From Zhengitettix transpicula (lineage: Eukaryota; Arthropoda; Insecta; Orthoptera; Tetrigidae), in assembly GCA_037074705.1 (NCBI GenBank), contig CM073596.1, forward strand, positions 52,542,001 to 52,606,000: a stretch of 64,000 nt of DNA. The letters are read 5' to 3'. The notes beneath the pieces were generated by a model. It was not told where the DNA came from and did no database searches. It saw only the letters and a list, made by a program, of their open reading frames with translations. Made by a program: the position numbers and the translations under genes. Positions 33,841-43,730 of this stretch are shown here, piece by piece. Each line of letters starts with the position of its first letter. Within the stretch, counting starts at the first letter, position 1.

Positions 33841-35372
33841 AATGCCAATTAATTAGGCCATTAATTGGTTTTAATAAAATTTAATTGTAGCGGCAGGAGT
33901 TTCCAAAGCGACAATAGAGCCGAGCTTTGTTACTTTGTCGGAAGGTCAAAAATGGCTTATGCGCGCGAATAGTTGGTGACTAGAATTTAACAGAGTTAGT
34001 GGCGGGGCATTACAGAGAACGGAACGATTAATACTAGAGCAGAGAATAGCCGTGGTTTAATCTATTATTATTAAACAAAGTTGTGAGTTGAAGACAAAGT
34101 AAAACATTCACGGAAACATTACATACATCGAAACTTCTTAAGTAAAAGCAGTTTTACGTCCATAGCCAGCCAGAAATAGTAAAGTTGCAGTTTAAGTCCC
34201 AAGCGGTATAAGACTAGCAAATCTACAAATCACAGAATTCATATAAGGCAAGCAGTCATCAGATAGCTGACAAAAAGGAGGATCATACGAGTTACTGACA
34301 TCCTATCAATTTTGACAAGAATCAGTGTATTTTCGAAACCAAAAGGAATGCTGGAACCAACTGGACAGATGTGAGTAACAAAATACAAAATAATGATTTG
34401 TGTAAACGTAATTAAAGGATAGAAGTCAGATTTCGTTCTCTTTCTAATTTTTAATCAGATTTAATCTCTTTACTTTATAATTTCGTTCTATTTCAATTGT
34501 CAAGTTAATTTATTTTCTTTTTAGTTTATTTCTATCGACGTATTGTTTAGATAAATGTGATTTGTTTGTTAATAAGATTTTTAAATCAATTTGTTGTGTC
34601 CATTATCAAACCCAGTGAAGACCCTGAGAAATTAATATTTTAAATTGTAATTGTTTTTAAATTATTGCCACAAAATAAATAAATATATTTTTGTTAATTT
34701 CGATCTTTTCATTCAATAAAAAGCCATCCAGTTAATTATTACATTTGACATATCACGTGAGGTAAATTCATTAAATAAAGCCTTATTGTTATTCATTACA
34801 ATATATATATATGTTAATATTCGGTGGTTGTCAGGTAAAATTGTCGCTTTCTTTTTAGCCTTCGGAGGGGTTTAGGTGGAGAAGGATGGGATTCTGTATT
34901 AGAGATAATGGGTTGAAGTGGTTGAAATTTCTATGACGTTGGATTAGGGAGGTTTGAATTATGGTTTTTCGGGTTGAGGGAATATTTAGGTCATTGTGGA
35001 TTCTAGTGTTAGTAACGTACCAGGGACAGTTAGTTATAAAGCGGAGTATTTTATTTTTGGAAATTTGAATTTTATTTATGTGGGTGGTAGCGGTCGAACC
35101 CCAGATATAACAAGCATAAAACCAGAGGGATGTGTAAAGGAGTTTTTTTTTGTTGTGAAGGATTATAAAGGAGATTTCGGGTTCAGTAATGGTTTTAAGT
35201 TGTGGAATCTGTGGAGTATTATTTTTTTAAGGTGGGAAGTTAGTATGGAGTCGAGGGTTAGCCCGAGGTATTTATGGAAATATTTACAGTGGAGTTGTTG
35301 ATAGTGACTGATAGGTCGTAGTCTTTTTTTTTAGGGAGAAGGTAACGGTTACTGATTTGGAAGGATTGATGA
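33665..35372 (-). mobile_element. Jockey-like LINE 3' end, split by a nested insertion
   Basis: The left edge is a T-run (poly(A) on minus). On the minus strand, upstream of about 34860, are pieces of a Jockey-type reverse transcriptase C-terminus: PWYVTNTRIHNDLNIP near 35020 and a decayed NPSKSVTVTFSLK-like stretch near 35340. The second copy at 61129-61985 aligns along the whole length, including the 3' UTR sequence ATTGATGACGTTAAC and a TA tract. A 963-bp element (33838-34800) sits inside that TA tract here but not in the other copy. The element is 5'-truncated near 35372, and several frame breaks make it inactive. Confidence 0.75.
33838..34800. mobile_element. Nested 963-bp insertion, candidate solo LTR
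   Basis: It begins TGTAATGCC and ends TTCATTACA, so it has TG...CA ends with a 7-base inverted repeat, the form of an LTR. It interrupts a TA tract that is continuous in the sister LINE copy (61268-61296), which proves insertion. The target duplication is hidden by the TA repeat. It has no open frame of note. A large MITE with short inverted ends is the alternative. Confidence 0.6.
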
Positions 35373-37840
35373 CTACGTCCCAGCTACAAGGTGCTGGTCG
35401 TTGTTCCGTCAGCAGGTCGCCGCTGGTTGCACACACCGCAAGAGAAGCCATCCGTCCATTGCTTTGCGAGACAAACGATCCGTCGCTGTTTCCTGGTCAG
35501 TCTATTTCCAACGTTTGGGGCCGATATAAAGTCTATGTTTAGGAAGCATGCCGTTTTATTTACTCCAGTACCTGTGTCCTTCCATCTGGTGTGTCGCGGA
35601 CCCAAACATAGCTCACCGCCGACTATTAATAAGTCGTTCGCGGTCCACGTGCGAGCTGCGGTCTGGAAGGGAAGAAAGAAGTGGACGGACCATTCTGCGC
35701 GATACAAAAGCGGTGGATAAACAACACGAAAAAAGAACTTCAACTACAGCCAAGAACCGTAGCCTCGAAGTTGAAAACCGGGATCGAACATACGAACTAT
35801 CGGAATGAGAAAGTCGATATATCCGCATGTATGGAGCGGAACCAAAATAAATAATCATAAATAGACGGGAGGGGGGGGGGGCATATTTAAAAACATTTCC
35901 CAAACAGAAATATTGCAATTGAGATAAATTGGCTAGATAAATTTCAAAGGTTTTATTCGTAAGAAACGGCATCGTTACAGATTGGACAACATCATACATT
36001 CAACTTTTTTAATAAACTATAAATAAAGTCGATAAATTATAGTTCATATTGCAATAATTATCAAATGAACAAATAACATTAAATATTAAAATGTATTTTT
36101 GTAAAAAAATTTTTTTTAAGACAGATTATAAAATAATTAAAAACCAATAACTCATCGAATAATCCTTCATTAATTCATCAATTTTTTTTAGCAATAGCTT
36201 TCTGCGGCCGCCATAGTCTTCTTCTCACTCAAAGACCTTCAACTAACTTTCTTTCCGCAGAAAGATATTGATAAAAAAATTGAAGAATTAATAAAGGATT
36301 ATGCGATGACTGATCGGCTTTGAATTATTTTATAAAGTGTATTGTCTTTGTTATGTACGTGAGCTTTAAACGTAGTGATCGTTATGTTTACAGGTGTCAG
36401 AGTCTTTGGATTATGGAGCATCATTTTGATGCAGGCTACCCAGCCGCCTCCGGGATCAGCTTCTTCATGTTGGTTGAATCGGGACTCTTTGGTCCTGTCT
36501 ATCTCTCTGATTTAATAGTTTCTTTGTCTCTCATCAGAATAATAATTATCTTTACACTTATGAGTTAACTACGTCATTTAGCGTCATTACCCAAACCTTT
36601 ACCACCTTGAGCAGATGATATGACTTTTATTCATCCAACTCCAGTCTTACACACGAAATTTCAGCACTCAACCCTGGGTCGCTTTTCAAAAAGAAAAAAA
36701 CTATTTATAGAGAAAGTGGCTAGCATCCCTTTCGTCGGCTGGGTGAGGGCCAAACGAACCTGTCCGTTAACAGATTTTAAAGGGTTTTTTCTTAACTATA
36801 GTCCGTCTTAAATTAGAAGTCTCCTGGCCTAGTGGCGGGCACTGATGCCACAATACAACACACGACTTGTACAACGCACTGAAAAATAGTAGAATAGCAC
36901 CGCTATTGTTCGGCAACACTGCTTTATTTTCAAATTGATAAGAGTTCGCGAGGAAACTAACCGCCATCGGTCTTCTAATTTAAAACAGAGTACAGTGAAC
37001 TTTTCTCCATTGAAGGATTCAAATGACAGGTGTCTCCATAGATAGTTCAGAAATTTTTAACGAAGACGGCTTTGACATCATCATGATTATGAAGCACTAA
37101 AGGGTCTCCAGAGTTCGGTAAACGCTGTTTTTTTAATTATATGTCCGTCCTTTAAAAATTTAATTTCCTATAAATTTTCTATTCATTTAAGTAGGTTTTC
37201 CTTCATACTCTAACTAGTGAACTTTCCTCCGTGGAAGGATTCGAGTCGCTGATTCCACTTCTTAACGTCAACTCAGAAATCTTCGAACACTCAAACTTGT
37301 ATCGCTATCAGGTTCTATTGAGCAGTGTCGCTCAGTTTTTTTTATATCCGCTTCTAATTATATCTAGTTCCTCCATCTTACATTTAATTTTAAGAGGACT
37401 CTCACACACGGGGGGGCAATGCGACACCGTAGTAAGACTAGGAACATGTTAATTCAGAAGTTATGATCCGCCCACCTCCCAACGGCTTTGTTCTGTCCCA
37501 CCAACCCACCGCTGAGGATTACGCTCGGTCCGTTCCTGGTTTTACAGCTGTGGCTGTACTTGTTTTGATATGCGTCGCAAGAGAGAATTATCCATTTCGG
37601 CGTCGCCAGTAAAAGGCTTGCGAAATGGCCCCCGGGTCGCTTCTTTACGACCGAAGCCTTCGGGACGAACGAGATAGCTGCTCGCCGGTGCGGACATTTT
37701 GAAACTTTCACAGCGATGCAGACAAACAGACGCAAACACTGCAGTGGTTTCATATGTGAGATAATTATTCTGAAATTGGCAACGGACCACAGTTTTCGTT
37801 TCTCATTAGAAACTTCCTCAACGATATTGTTTTACAAAGA
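35373..37840. other. Presumed first intron, segment 4
   Basis: GC-richer unique DNA lies at 35390-35830 and 37440-37790, a G-run at 35872-35881 and a foldback at 36156-36306. No coding exon is recognised. Overlapping open frames on both strands at 35384-35743 are typical of GC-rich non-coding DNA. Confidence 0.5.
36156..36306. repeat. 150-bp foldback
   Basis: The arms 36156-36208 and 36254-36306 (AATCCTTCATTAATTC against GAATTAATAAAGGATT; TTTCTGCGG against CCGCAGAAA) pair over about 50 bases around a 45-base loop. It carries no hammerhead-like core, so it belongs to a different family from the others. Confidence 0.75.
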
Positions 37841-37844
37841 AACT

Positions 37845-38455
37845 CTTTGTAAATATTTTTAAGTCAATATTTCTTTCTAATTTTGTTTCTTACTAATTCA
37901 GTATTTTTCTAATAATTTCTTTGTTTTGAATATAAAAAAACCAAATTACGAAAAATCTTTGTAACACTGGGTATACCTAAATTAGAAGTTTCGAATCATT
38001 TCCTTTGAACTGCTTCATTTTTAAATCAAATTTTTTCAAATAGTATCTGTGTAATTTTATTTCCTTTCGAAATTAATATTTTTTTATATATTACAAATGA
38101 ACCAAATTACGTGTAATTTCTTAGTAAATATTTTTAATTCAATATTTTATTTTCCAATAAGTTCTTTGTTATGTTTTTCATTCAGTTTCAATATTTTTGC
38201 TAAAAAATTATTTCTTACTAATTTAATATTATACTAACAATTTCTTTGTATTGAATAATAAATAAACTAAAATACGAAGAATCTTATTCCTAAATCAAAT
38301 TTTTGCAATCACTTCTTTCGGAATTTGATTTATTTTAATTCAACTTTTTTACAAAGAATATCTTTGTAATTTGGTTTCTTTCTAATTCAATATTTTTGCA
38401 ATTAATTTCTTTGTAACTTGGTTTCTTCCAATAAAATATTTTATTAAAAATATAT
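37845..38455. repeat. Degenerate AT-rich tandem repeat, ~47-bp unit
   Basis: Blocks such as TTTCTTTGTAATTTGG, TTTCTTTCTAATTCAATA and TTTTTGCAATTAATT recur through about 600 bases in both partial and full order. The array is strongly diverged. A family R copy is inserted at its right edge. Confidence 0.55.
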
Positions 38456-38468
38456 TGAATAAAAAAGA

Positions 38469-38965
38469 TTTTTTTTAGGGCAACAGGCTATATGAGGGTG
38501 ATCCACATTGGATAGGAAGGGATTTGAAAGGGGGGATGCGGAAGGGTAGAGGAAGGTAGCCAAGGGTTAACTAGGGCCCCCGGGCTATGGTTTAAGGATC
38601 CTAACCGGCATTCGCCTAAAAAAATGCAGGGAAAACCCTAGGAAAACCTGCATCGGGTAGGTCGAGCATTTGGTACTTGTCCCACGCCCTTCCGATAGCG
38701 GAAGAGGAGTTTGCTGTGGGGACGCAGCATTCCCTTCTCCGTGCCTCGACCAGTTTAGGAGGCAGCTGGCCGACTATTCCAATGGGAATAGCGGACAACT
38801 CTTATCGTATGCCCAAGGTCTGTGACCCCGGAACATACACCTCTCAAAACAGGCCGAGGTGCCTCGGCTTGTGGGAACCTTAGTTCAAAAACGGAGAGGA
38901 AAAGGCATACCCAAAGGTAGCCCCTTCGTATCTCTCCTAAAAGGTTCTGCCTGCGAGAGAAACCC
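38469..38965 (-). repeat. Family R repeat, longest copy
   Basis: The full core (38469-38884) is followed by an extra distal segment (AAAGGTAGCCCCTTCGTAT...TTCTGCCTG) shared only with 9470-9520. Other copies stop earlier on this side, so they are 5' truncated on the minus strand. This supports LINE-driven insertion. Confidence 0.85.
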
Positions 38966-38975
38966 TCGCAGGTTA

Positions 38976-38999
38976 CCTGCGAGAGGATCCTCTCGCAGG
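38976..38999. repeat. Perfect palindrome centred on GGATCC
   Basis: CCTGCGAGAG-GATC-CTCTCGCAGG is a perfect 24-base palindrome. A second partial copy of CTGCGAGAG lies at 38951-38959, and CCTCGCAGG at 38964-38972. It lies just outside the family R copy. Confidence 0.9.
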
Positions 39000-39061
39000 C
39001 TTGAGGGTTATTGAATAATAAAGAAACCTAATTAAATTTTTTATTTGGTTTATTTGGTTAA

Positions 39062-39105
39062 ACACCTGAGGAGATTTCATATGAGAACCGAAACATTGTA
39101 GTGTA
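39062..39105 (+). repeat. Hammerhead-like motif (family A)
   Basis: ACACCTGAGGAGATTTC, then ATGAGAACCGAAACATTGTAGTGT. CTGAGGA and CGAAAC are intact, ACAC can pair with GTGT, and stem II is weak. Confidence 0.4.
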
Positions 39106-39569
39106 TTACAATTTGATAGAATTAGAATTTTGTTTAAATACCAAAGACACCTTTTTTCTTAAAAAAAAGAAATGCAACATTGGCGTTGGAAAACTCGTCA
39201 GGATGCCGACACAAAAAGAAGGCTGCCAAAGTAACTTTTGAGAGCAAACGCGGCATCCATTTTGCTGGAATTTTTTTTTGGGACGGATGGGTCGCAATTT
39301 TTTATAAAGAAAATTGAAAAGACTGATCCGTATTACATGATAGTAGAGGGTTGAAATTTCGTTATTGTCAGAAAAGAAATTGTTTTCATACTACCAGCGT
39401 CATCTTTTAGGTTTCAGAATGTAGAAGTACACTCAAAAAATATGTATTACCTGCCACTATCTTCAAAAAACCCTAATCTACGGCCAGTTAATTAATTGTT
39501 TCTGTATTTATTTATAAATTTCCCATAATAGTCGTGCAATTGTGCTAACTTTCTTGTGAGGGGGGATTG

Positions 39570-39760
39570 GACGGGAAGGGGGGGGGGCGTGTTATTGAAA
39601 CAACGCCCTGGTGGTGCCGAATTCCCTTTTAAAGGATTGCGGCAGACAATGGGGGCGCGGCGCGGTCCACGTCAAAAAGGCGCGGGTTAATTGAACCGTC
39701 GTTAATTATAGCTGGGCGCCCGACTCGGAACGCCCTTGCACTTGGACTCGAAAGACACGC
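39570..39760. promoter_or_regulatory. Enhancer-like island (candidate)
   Basis: A GC-rich unique block contains AGACAATGGGGG (Sox-type ACAATGG), GGCGCGGCGCGG, GTTAATTGAA and GTTAATTATAGCTG within about 130 bases. The mix of homeodomain, Sox and E-box-like sites in an otherwise AT-rich intron is typical of conserved enhancers. Inference only. Confidence 0.22.
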
Positions 39761-40363
39761 CCACGTTCTGGCTACGAACCCAGACCTCCGCTCAATCTAT
39801 CTCGATAATTTGGGGATATCCAGAGGAAAAAACCTCTAAATCATGGGGAATTAGAAACACAATCCTCAATACGAAATCTTTGAAATTAATTAGTGCGAAA
39901 ACTTTTCGTATTGACCACCCCATTTTTAACGAATCTCTCTTTCTCAAGTCTGTTATCCATTTCAAGATGATCAACTGGTAAGCGTTAAAATTCTTTTCTT
40001 TATACGATGTGAACGTCACGGGAAAACGGATTTGGCCGACGGAAAAGAAAACCGATTAATTTAACGGTAGGTACCGGCACAGATCCAAGCACGAGGGGAT
40101 CACAGAAGCAGAACGGAGGTGAAGCGATTATCGTGGTGCGGTGACTGATATGGTAATGTCTGCCACCCACGCAATAGTCTCGGGTCTGGCCACGCCCACC
40201 TGGGTTCAGGTAACGGGATACGCTCCGGCCTGTCTTTGCAAGCAGTGAATTCTAAGAGACGGTACGTACCCTGTCAAATACCGTGATCAACAAACTTTCT
40301 TTGCATAAATAAAGTGATAGCTGTGTTTTTTTTAAAAGCGTCATTGGGTATCAGGTGATCAGA

Positions 40364-40587
40364 TTTTTTTTTTTAGGGTAACAGGCTACATGAGGGTAAT
40401 CCACTTTGGGCAACTCCCCTTTAATAGCATAGGAAGGGATTTGAAAGGGGGGATGCGGAAGGGTAGAGGAAGGTAGCCAAGTGTTAACTAGGGCCCCCGG
40501 GCTATATTTTAAGGATCCTACCCGGCATTCGCCTAAAGGAATGCAGGGAAAACCTTAGAAAAACCTGCATCGGGTAGGTCGGGCATT
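40364..40587 (-). repeat. Family R repeat, 5'-truncated copy
   Basis: T-run at 40364, core to GGGTAGGTCGGGCATTG, then an abrupt end at 40587. It lies directly against the decayed coding sequence 40596-41247 and appears to have inserted into or beside it. Confidence 0.85.
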
Positions 40588-40595
40588 GACTGAAC

Positions 40596-41247
40596 GTCTC
40601 TTAAATATCGAAATGTGGGGTAAAACTGTGAGAAATCCATGATATGACGAAGTGGTACATCAGACATATTATAAGGGTGATTTTTCCATGAACGAGTCAC
40701 AGTATCAAATAGGAAGACGGACATAAAGGACGTAACTAAGTCCTCATGGGACGATAATGTTAAAAATCAACCGCGGAATATTCCGCTCTCTTCATGAAAC
40801 TTATCTCTGTCTGTCATAAAATTAATACCGTTGGACGTCTTAATAATATTACGATAGGTCACAATTAACCGAACTGATGTAGAATACCAGAATGAAGCAG
40901 TTTTTATGTTCTTTGTGTCCAGAACATTGTCCAATTGAGATACAATTCCATACCAGAACAGACACGGACCTACTCGGTTAACTAGAGATTGCAGAGCAAA
41001 CGGTTCAATACTGGACAATAGAGGTTTATAAGCTGACAACTCAAATCCTAAAATGTTTTAAGGGGCTAAAATGGTAACGTGTTAATTGTAGTTTATCGAA
41101 GTCAACGTGGCGTTTTTTGATTGGTGCTTGCATGACTTGCCGTGAGACTTTGCAACTCCGGTAGTCTGAGGATGGTCCATTAACAACTGCCTCCCAGCAC
41201 TCAGAATTCACCCAACTCATCTCCAATTCACGGATGAATAATAACAT
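40596..41247 (-). pseudogene. Decayed coding sequence of unknown family
   Basis: One minus-strand frame runs from about 41055 to 40590 with a single in-frame TGA at 40767-40769, about 150 codons in all. It reads SAYKPLLSSIEPFALQSL, then NRVGPCLFWYGIVSQLD, and after the stop FDTVTRSWKNHPYNMSD. The frame just upstream (41041-41247) is also open in another register and ends beside the start of this one, so a frameshift is likely. Residue use (Trp, Tyr, Phe and charged residues, few low-complexity runs) looks like a folded protein rather than random AT-rich DNA. The family R copy cuts it off on the 3' side. I cannot name the family; a transposon protein, endogenous viral fragment or dead host gene are all open. 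Confidence 0.4.
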
Positions 41248-42362
41248 TCCTTCTGATTTATGCGTAACGTTTCCTGTTGAGGAGATGTTGATGGATATCG
41301 ATCTGTCCGTCGGCGTGACTTACAGCTCGCTCGTGAATCTCCTAACCGTGACTGGGATTTTTGAGGTCAGACTCGGGTGTCTGCAGGTCGTGATTCTCAT
41401 CCGATTGCGGTGAATTGGATCTTTGCCTCTTCCATTTACCTCATTGCCACATCGATTATTCTCCCCCCCACTCAACGGTCAACTATACACAGCTCAATTT
41501 TAATTCATCTACTGATTGTTTTCGTGGCCGTGTTGATGTCGGTATTTCGTATAAAATTTTGGGTTTTTAATCAAAAACAAAACGCGGCCTATTTAATACA
41601 CAATACTGACAAAATTTGAATTGCTTGTAATTTTAAATTTTCATAATGCTCTTTCAAATGAACGTGGTATTTTTTAAAATTAAATTGATAAAGAATAAAA
41701 ATTTTTTAGTCTTGGAAATGTTTAGATTACAAATGTAAAATGATGTCACTTAATTGTATTTTACAACACCTGAAGAGTTTCCAAAACAAAGTTAGGGCTG
41801 CAACATCGTGACTATTTTCATGTTTTTTTTTTCAATTACAGTCCTTTATATGTTTTATTCATAATTAATTTCTTGATTAAAAGGTTTATGTTTTATTTAA
41901 AGAAGTCAGCTGAAAATAATTATTAATTATTAATTCCATTGTCACATATTTTTCTTATCAATCGCAGGGGGAAAAAAGTTTTTAATATTTCGAATCGTTT
42001 ATGTTGTCGAAGATACATCAAGGTCATTTTTACAAAATAATTCTCATATAATTCCTATAATGAAAACATACAATTTGACAAAATATATAACTTTTAAAGT
42101 AAAATTATTAATTTTATTATCATCAAAGACCAATTTAAGATAATACTATACACACCTCTGATCCGTTCCAGTCATTTTTCTGACAATGTTTTATTTAATA
42201 CGTTCGGTATCTTGCGTAAAAAAAACAGTGTTTTTGTTATGGGAATGTTTTACAAAATTTGGAAAATAGTGGTTTTCTTTTATCAAAGCTTCTTCCTTAA
42301 ACTATACGGTTTGAAAAATTAAAACATTTTATTTCCTTAGGTTTTAAAATGTATGGCAAATA
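41248..42362. other. Presumed first intron, segment 5
   Basis: A unique GC-richer start (41250-41560) is followed by AT-rich DNA with a decayed family A motif at 41767-41813 (CACCTGAAGAG...GCAACATCGTG). No gene seen. Confidence 0.5.
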
Positions 42363-42711
42363 TTTTTTTTTAGGGCAAAAGGCTACATGAGGGTGATCCA
42401 CATTGGACAACTCCCCTTTAATAGCATAGGAAGGGATTTGAAAGGGGAGATGCGGAATGGTAGAGGAAGGTAGCCAAGGGTTACTAGGGCCCCCGGACTA
42501 CATTTTAAGGATCCTACCCGGCATTCGCCTAAATAAATGCAGGGAAAACCTTAGAAAAACCTGCATCGGGTAGATCGGGCATTGGGTACTTGTTCCACGC
42601 CCTTCCGATAGCGGGAGAGGAGTTTTCTGTGGGGACGCAGCATTCCCTTCTCCGTGCCTCGACCAGTTTAGGAGGCAGCTGGCCGACTATTCCAATGGGA
42701 ATAGCGAACAA
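42363..42711 (-). repeat. Family R repeat, 5'-truncated copy
   Basis: The core runs from a T-run at 42363 to CCAATGGGAATAGCGAACA. It has the same internal variants (AATGCAGGGAAAACC, GGGGACGCAGCATTCCC) as the copies at 38469 and 59973, so these three form one subfamily. Confidence 0.85.
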
Positions 42712-42732
42712 TATAAGAAAAATATCCAAACG

Positions 42733-42858
42733 CAGACGAAAGAAGTGATTATATAAATACCACACAGCCTCGTTCCTTCAGTTTTCTTAGAACCTGAAGG
42801 AAGGAACAAGGTTTCCAGGAACGTTGTGTGATATTTATATCATCACTTCTCTCGTCTG
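42733..42858. repeat. Foldback with family B motif
   Basis: Arms CAGACGAAAGAAGTGATTAT / ATCACTTCTCTCGTCTG enclose ATAAATACCACACA / TGTGTGATATTTAT, CGTTCCTTCA and ACCTGAAGGAAGGAACAAGG. The right half holds CCTGAAGGA, GGAA/TTCC and GGAACGTTGTGTG. Confidence 0.7.
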
Positions 42859-43694
42859 CTGTTTTTCTTATTATTAATTTTTCAAAACAGACGTAAATTT
42901 TTCATCTTAAATAGACAGTACGTTGAAGATTGCTCTAGAACCACAAGAACGAGACATTCGGGGGCACAAATGAGGTGATTAACTCGGAAGTAAAGCTAAT
43001 ACGATAATGGCAAAGCACAGAGAATAATAAGTGATTGTAAAGAGTAAGTTCATTGGGATGTGATAGAAGAAGGAAATGGATATGAAATATATATGCGAGG
43101 TGGTCTACAGATAACTGACGTGATAGAAGTAAAAGCGTTGGAAGGTCTCTAGGTTGATGAGGAGAAGAAAAGTTTTAAGAAATATGGGGACAATTAAATG
43201 AATAATAACGTTATTCAGCTTCGTTGCAGAATAACTGTAATTTTATTTCTCGTCGCAATGTTTCTGATTCGATACTGCGCCATATTGGCAAAGATCCGAA
43301 TCACACATTAAGGTTTCCTCCAAAAATTGTCATTGCGACAACTCCCACGTCATTTTTTAATTTTTATTTTGTAATTCCAGCTACTATCGTCTTTCATTTT
43401 TGTAAATCCGTTTCTCGTCACATTGGAGTTTTATTTCACCAGCTTCGATATTATTACTCGTGCGAAACTGTTTCTCCGAGGAATGACCAGATGTTGAGGG
43501 TCGGTTCCCCCCTTGAGTCCGTTTGAAGCGAATCGTCAAAGCGACCAAGAGGCCTGAAGTTTTACTGCAGCACTGAGCTGAGTTGAGCCGAGCAGAGCTG
43601 AGCTGAGGTGTGGCGTCGTAAAAAAGCCCGTGTCGTAGAAACCGCGACCAAGGTGGTCTGTCTTCTCCCCCTTCCCACCCACATTCCTAGCTTG

Positions 43695-43697
<3 letters not shown>

Positions 43698-43728
<31 letters not shown>
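43698..43728. repeat. (CA)n microsatellite
   Basis: About 31 bases of CA dinucleotide. Confidence 0.95.
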
Positions 43729-43730
<2 letters not shown>

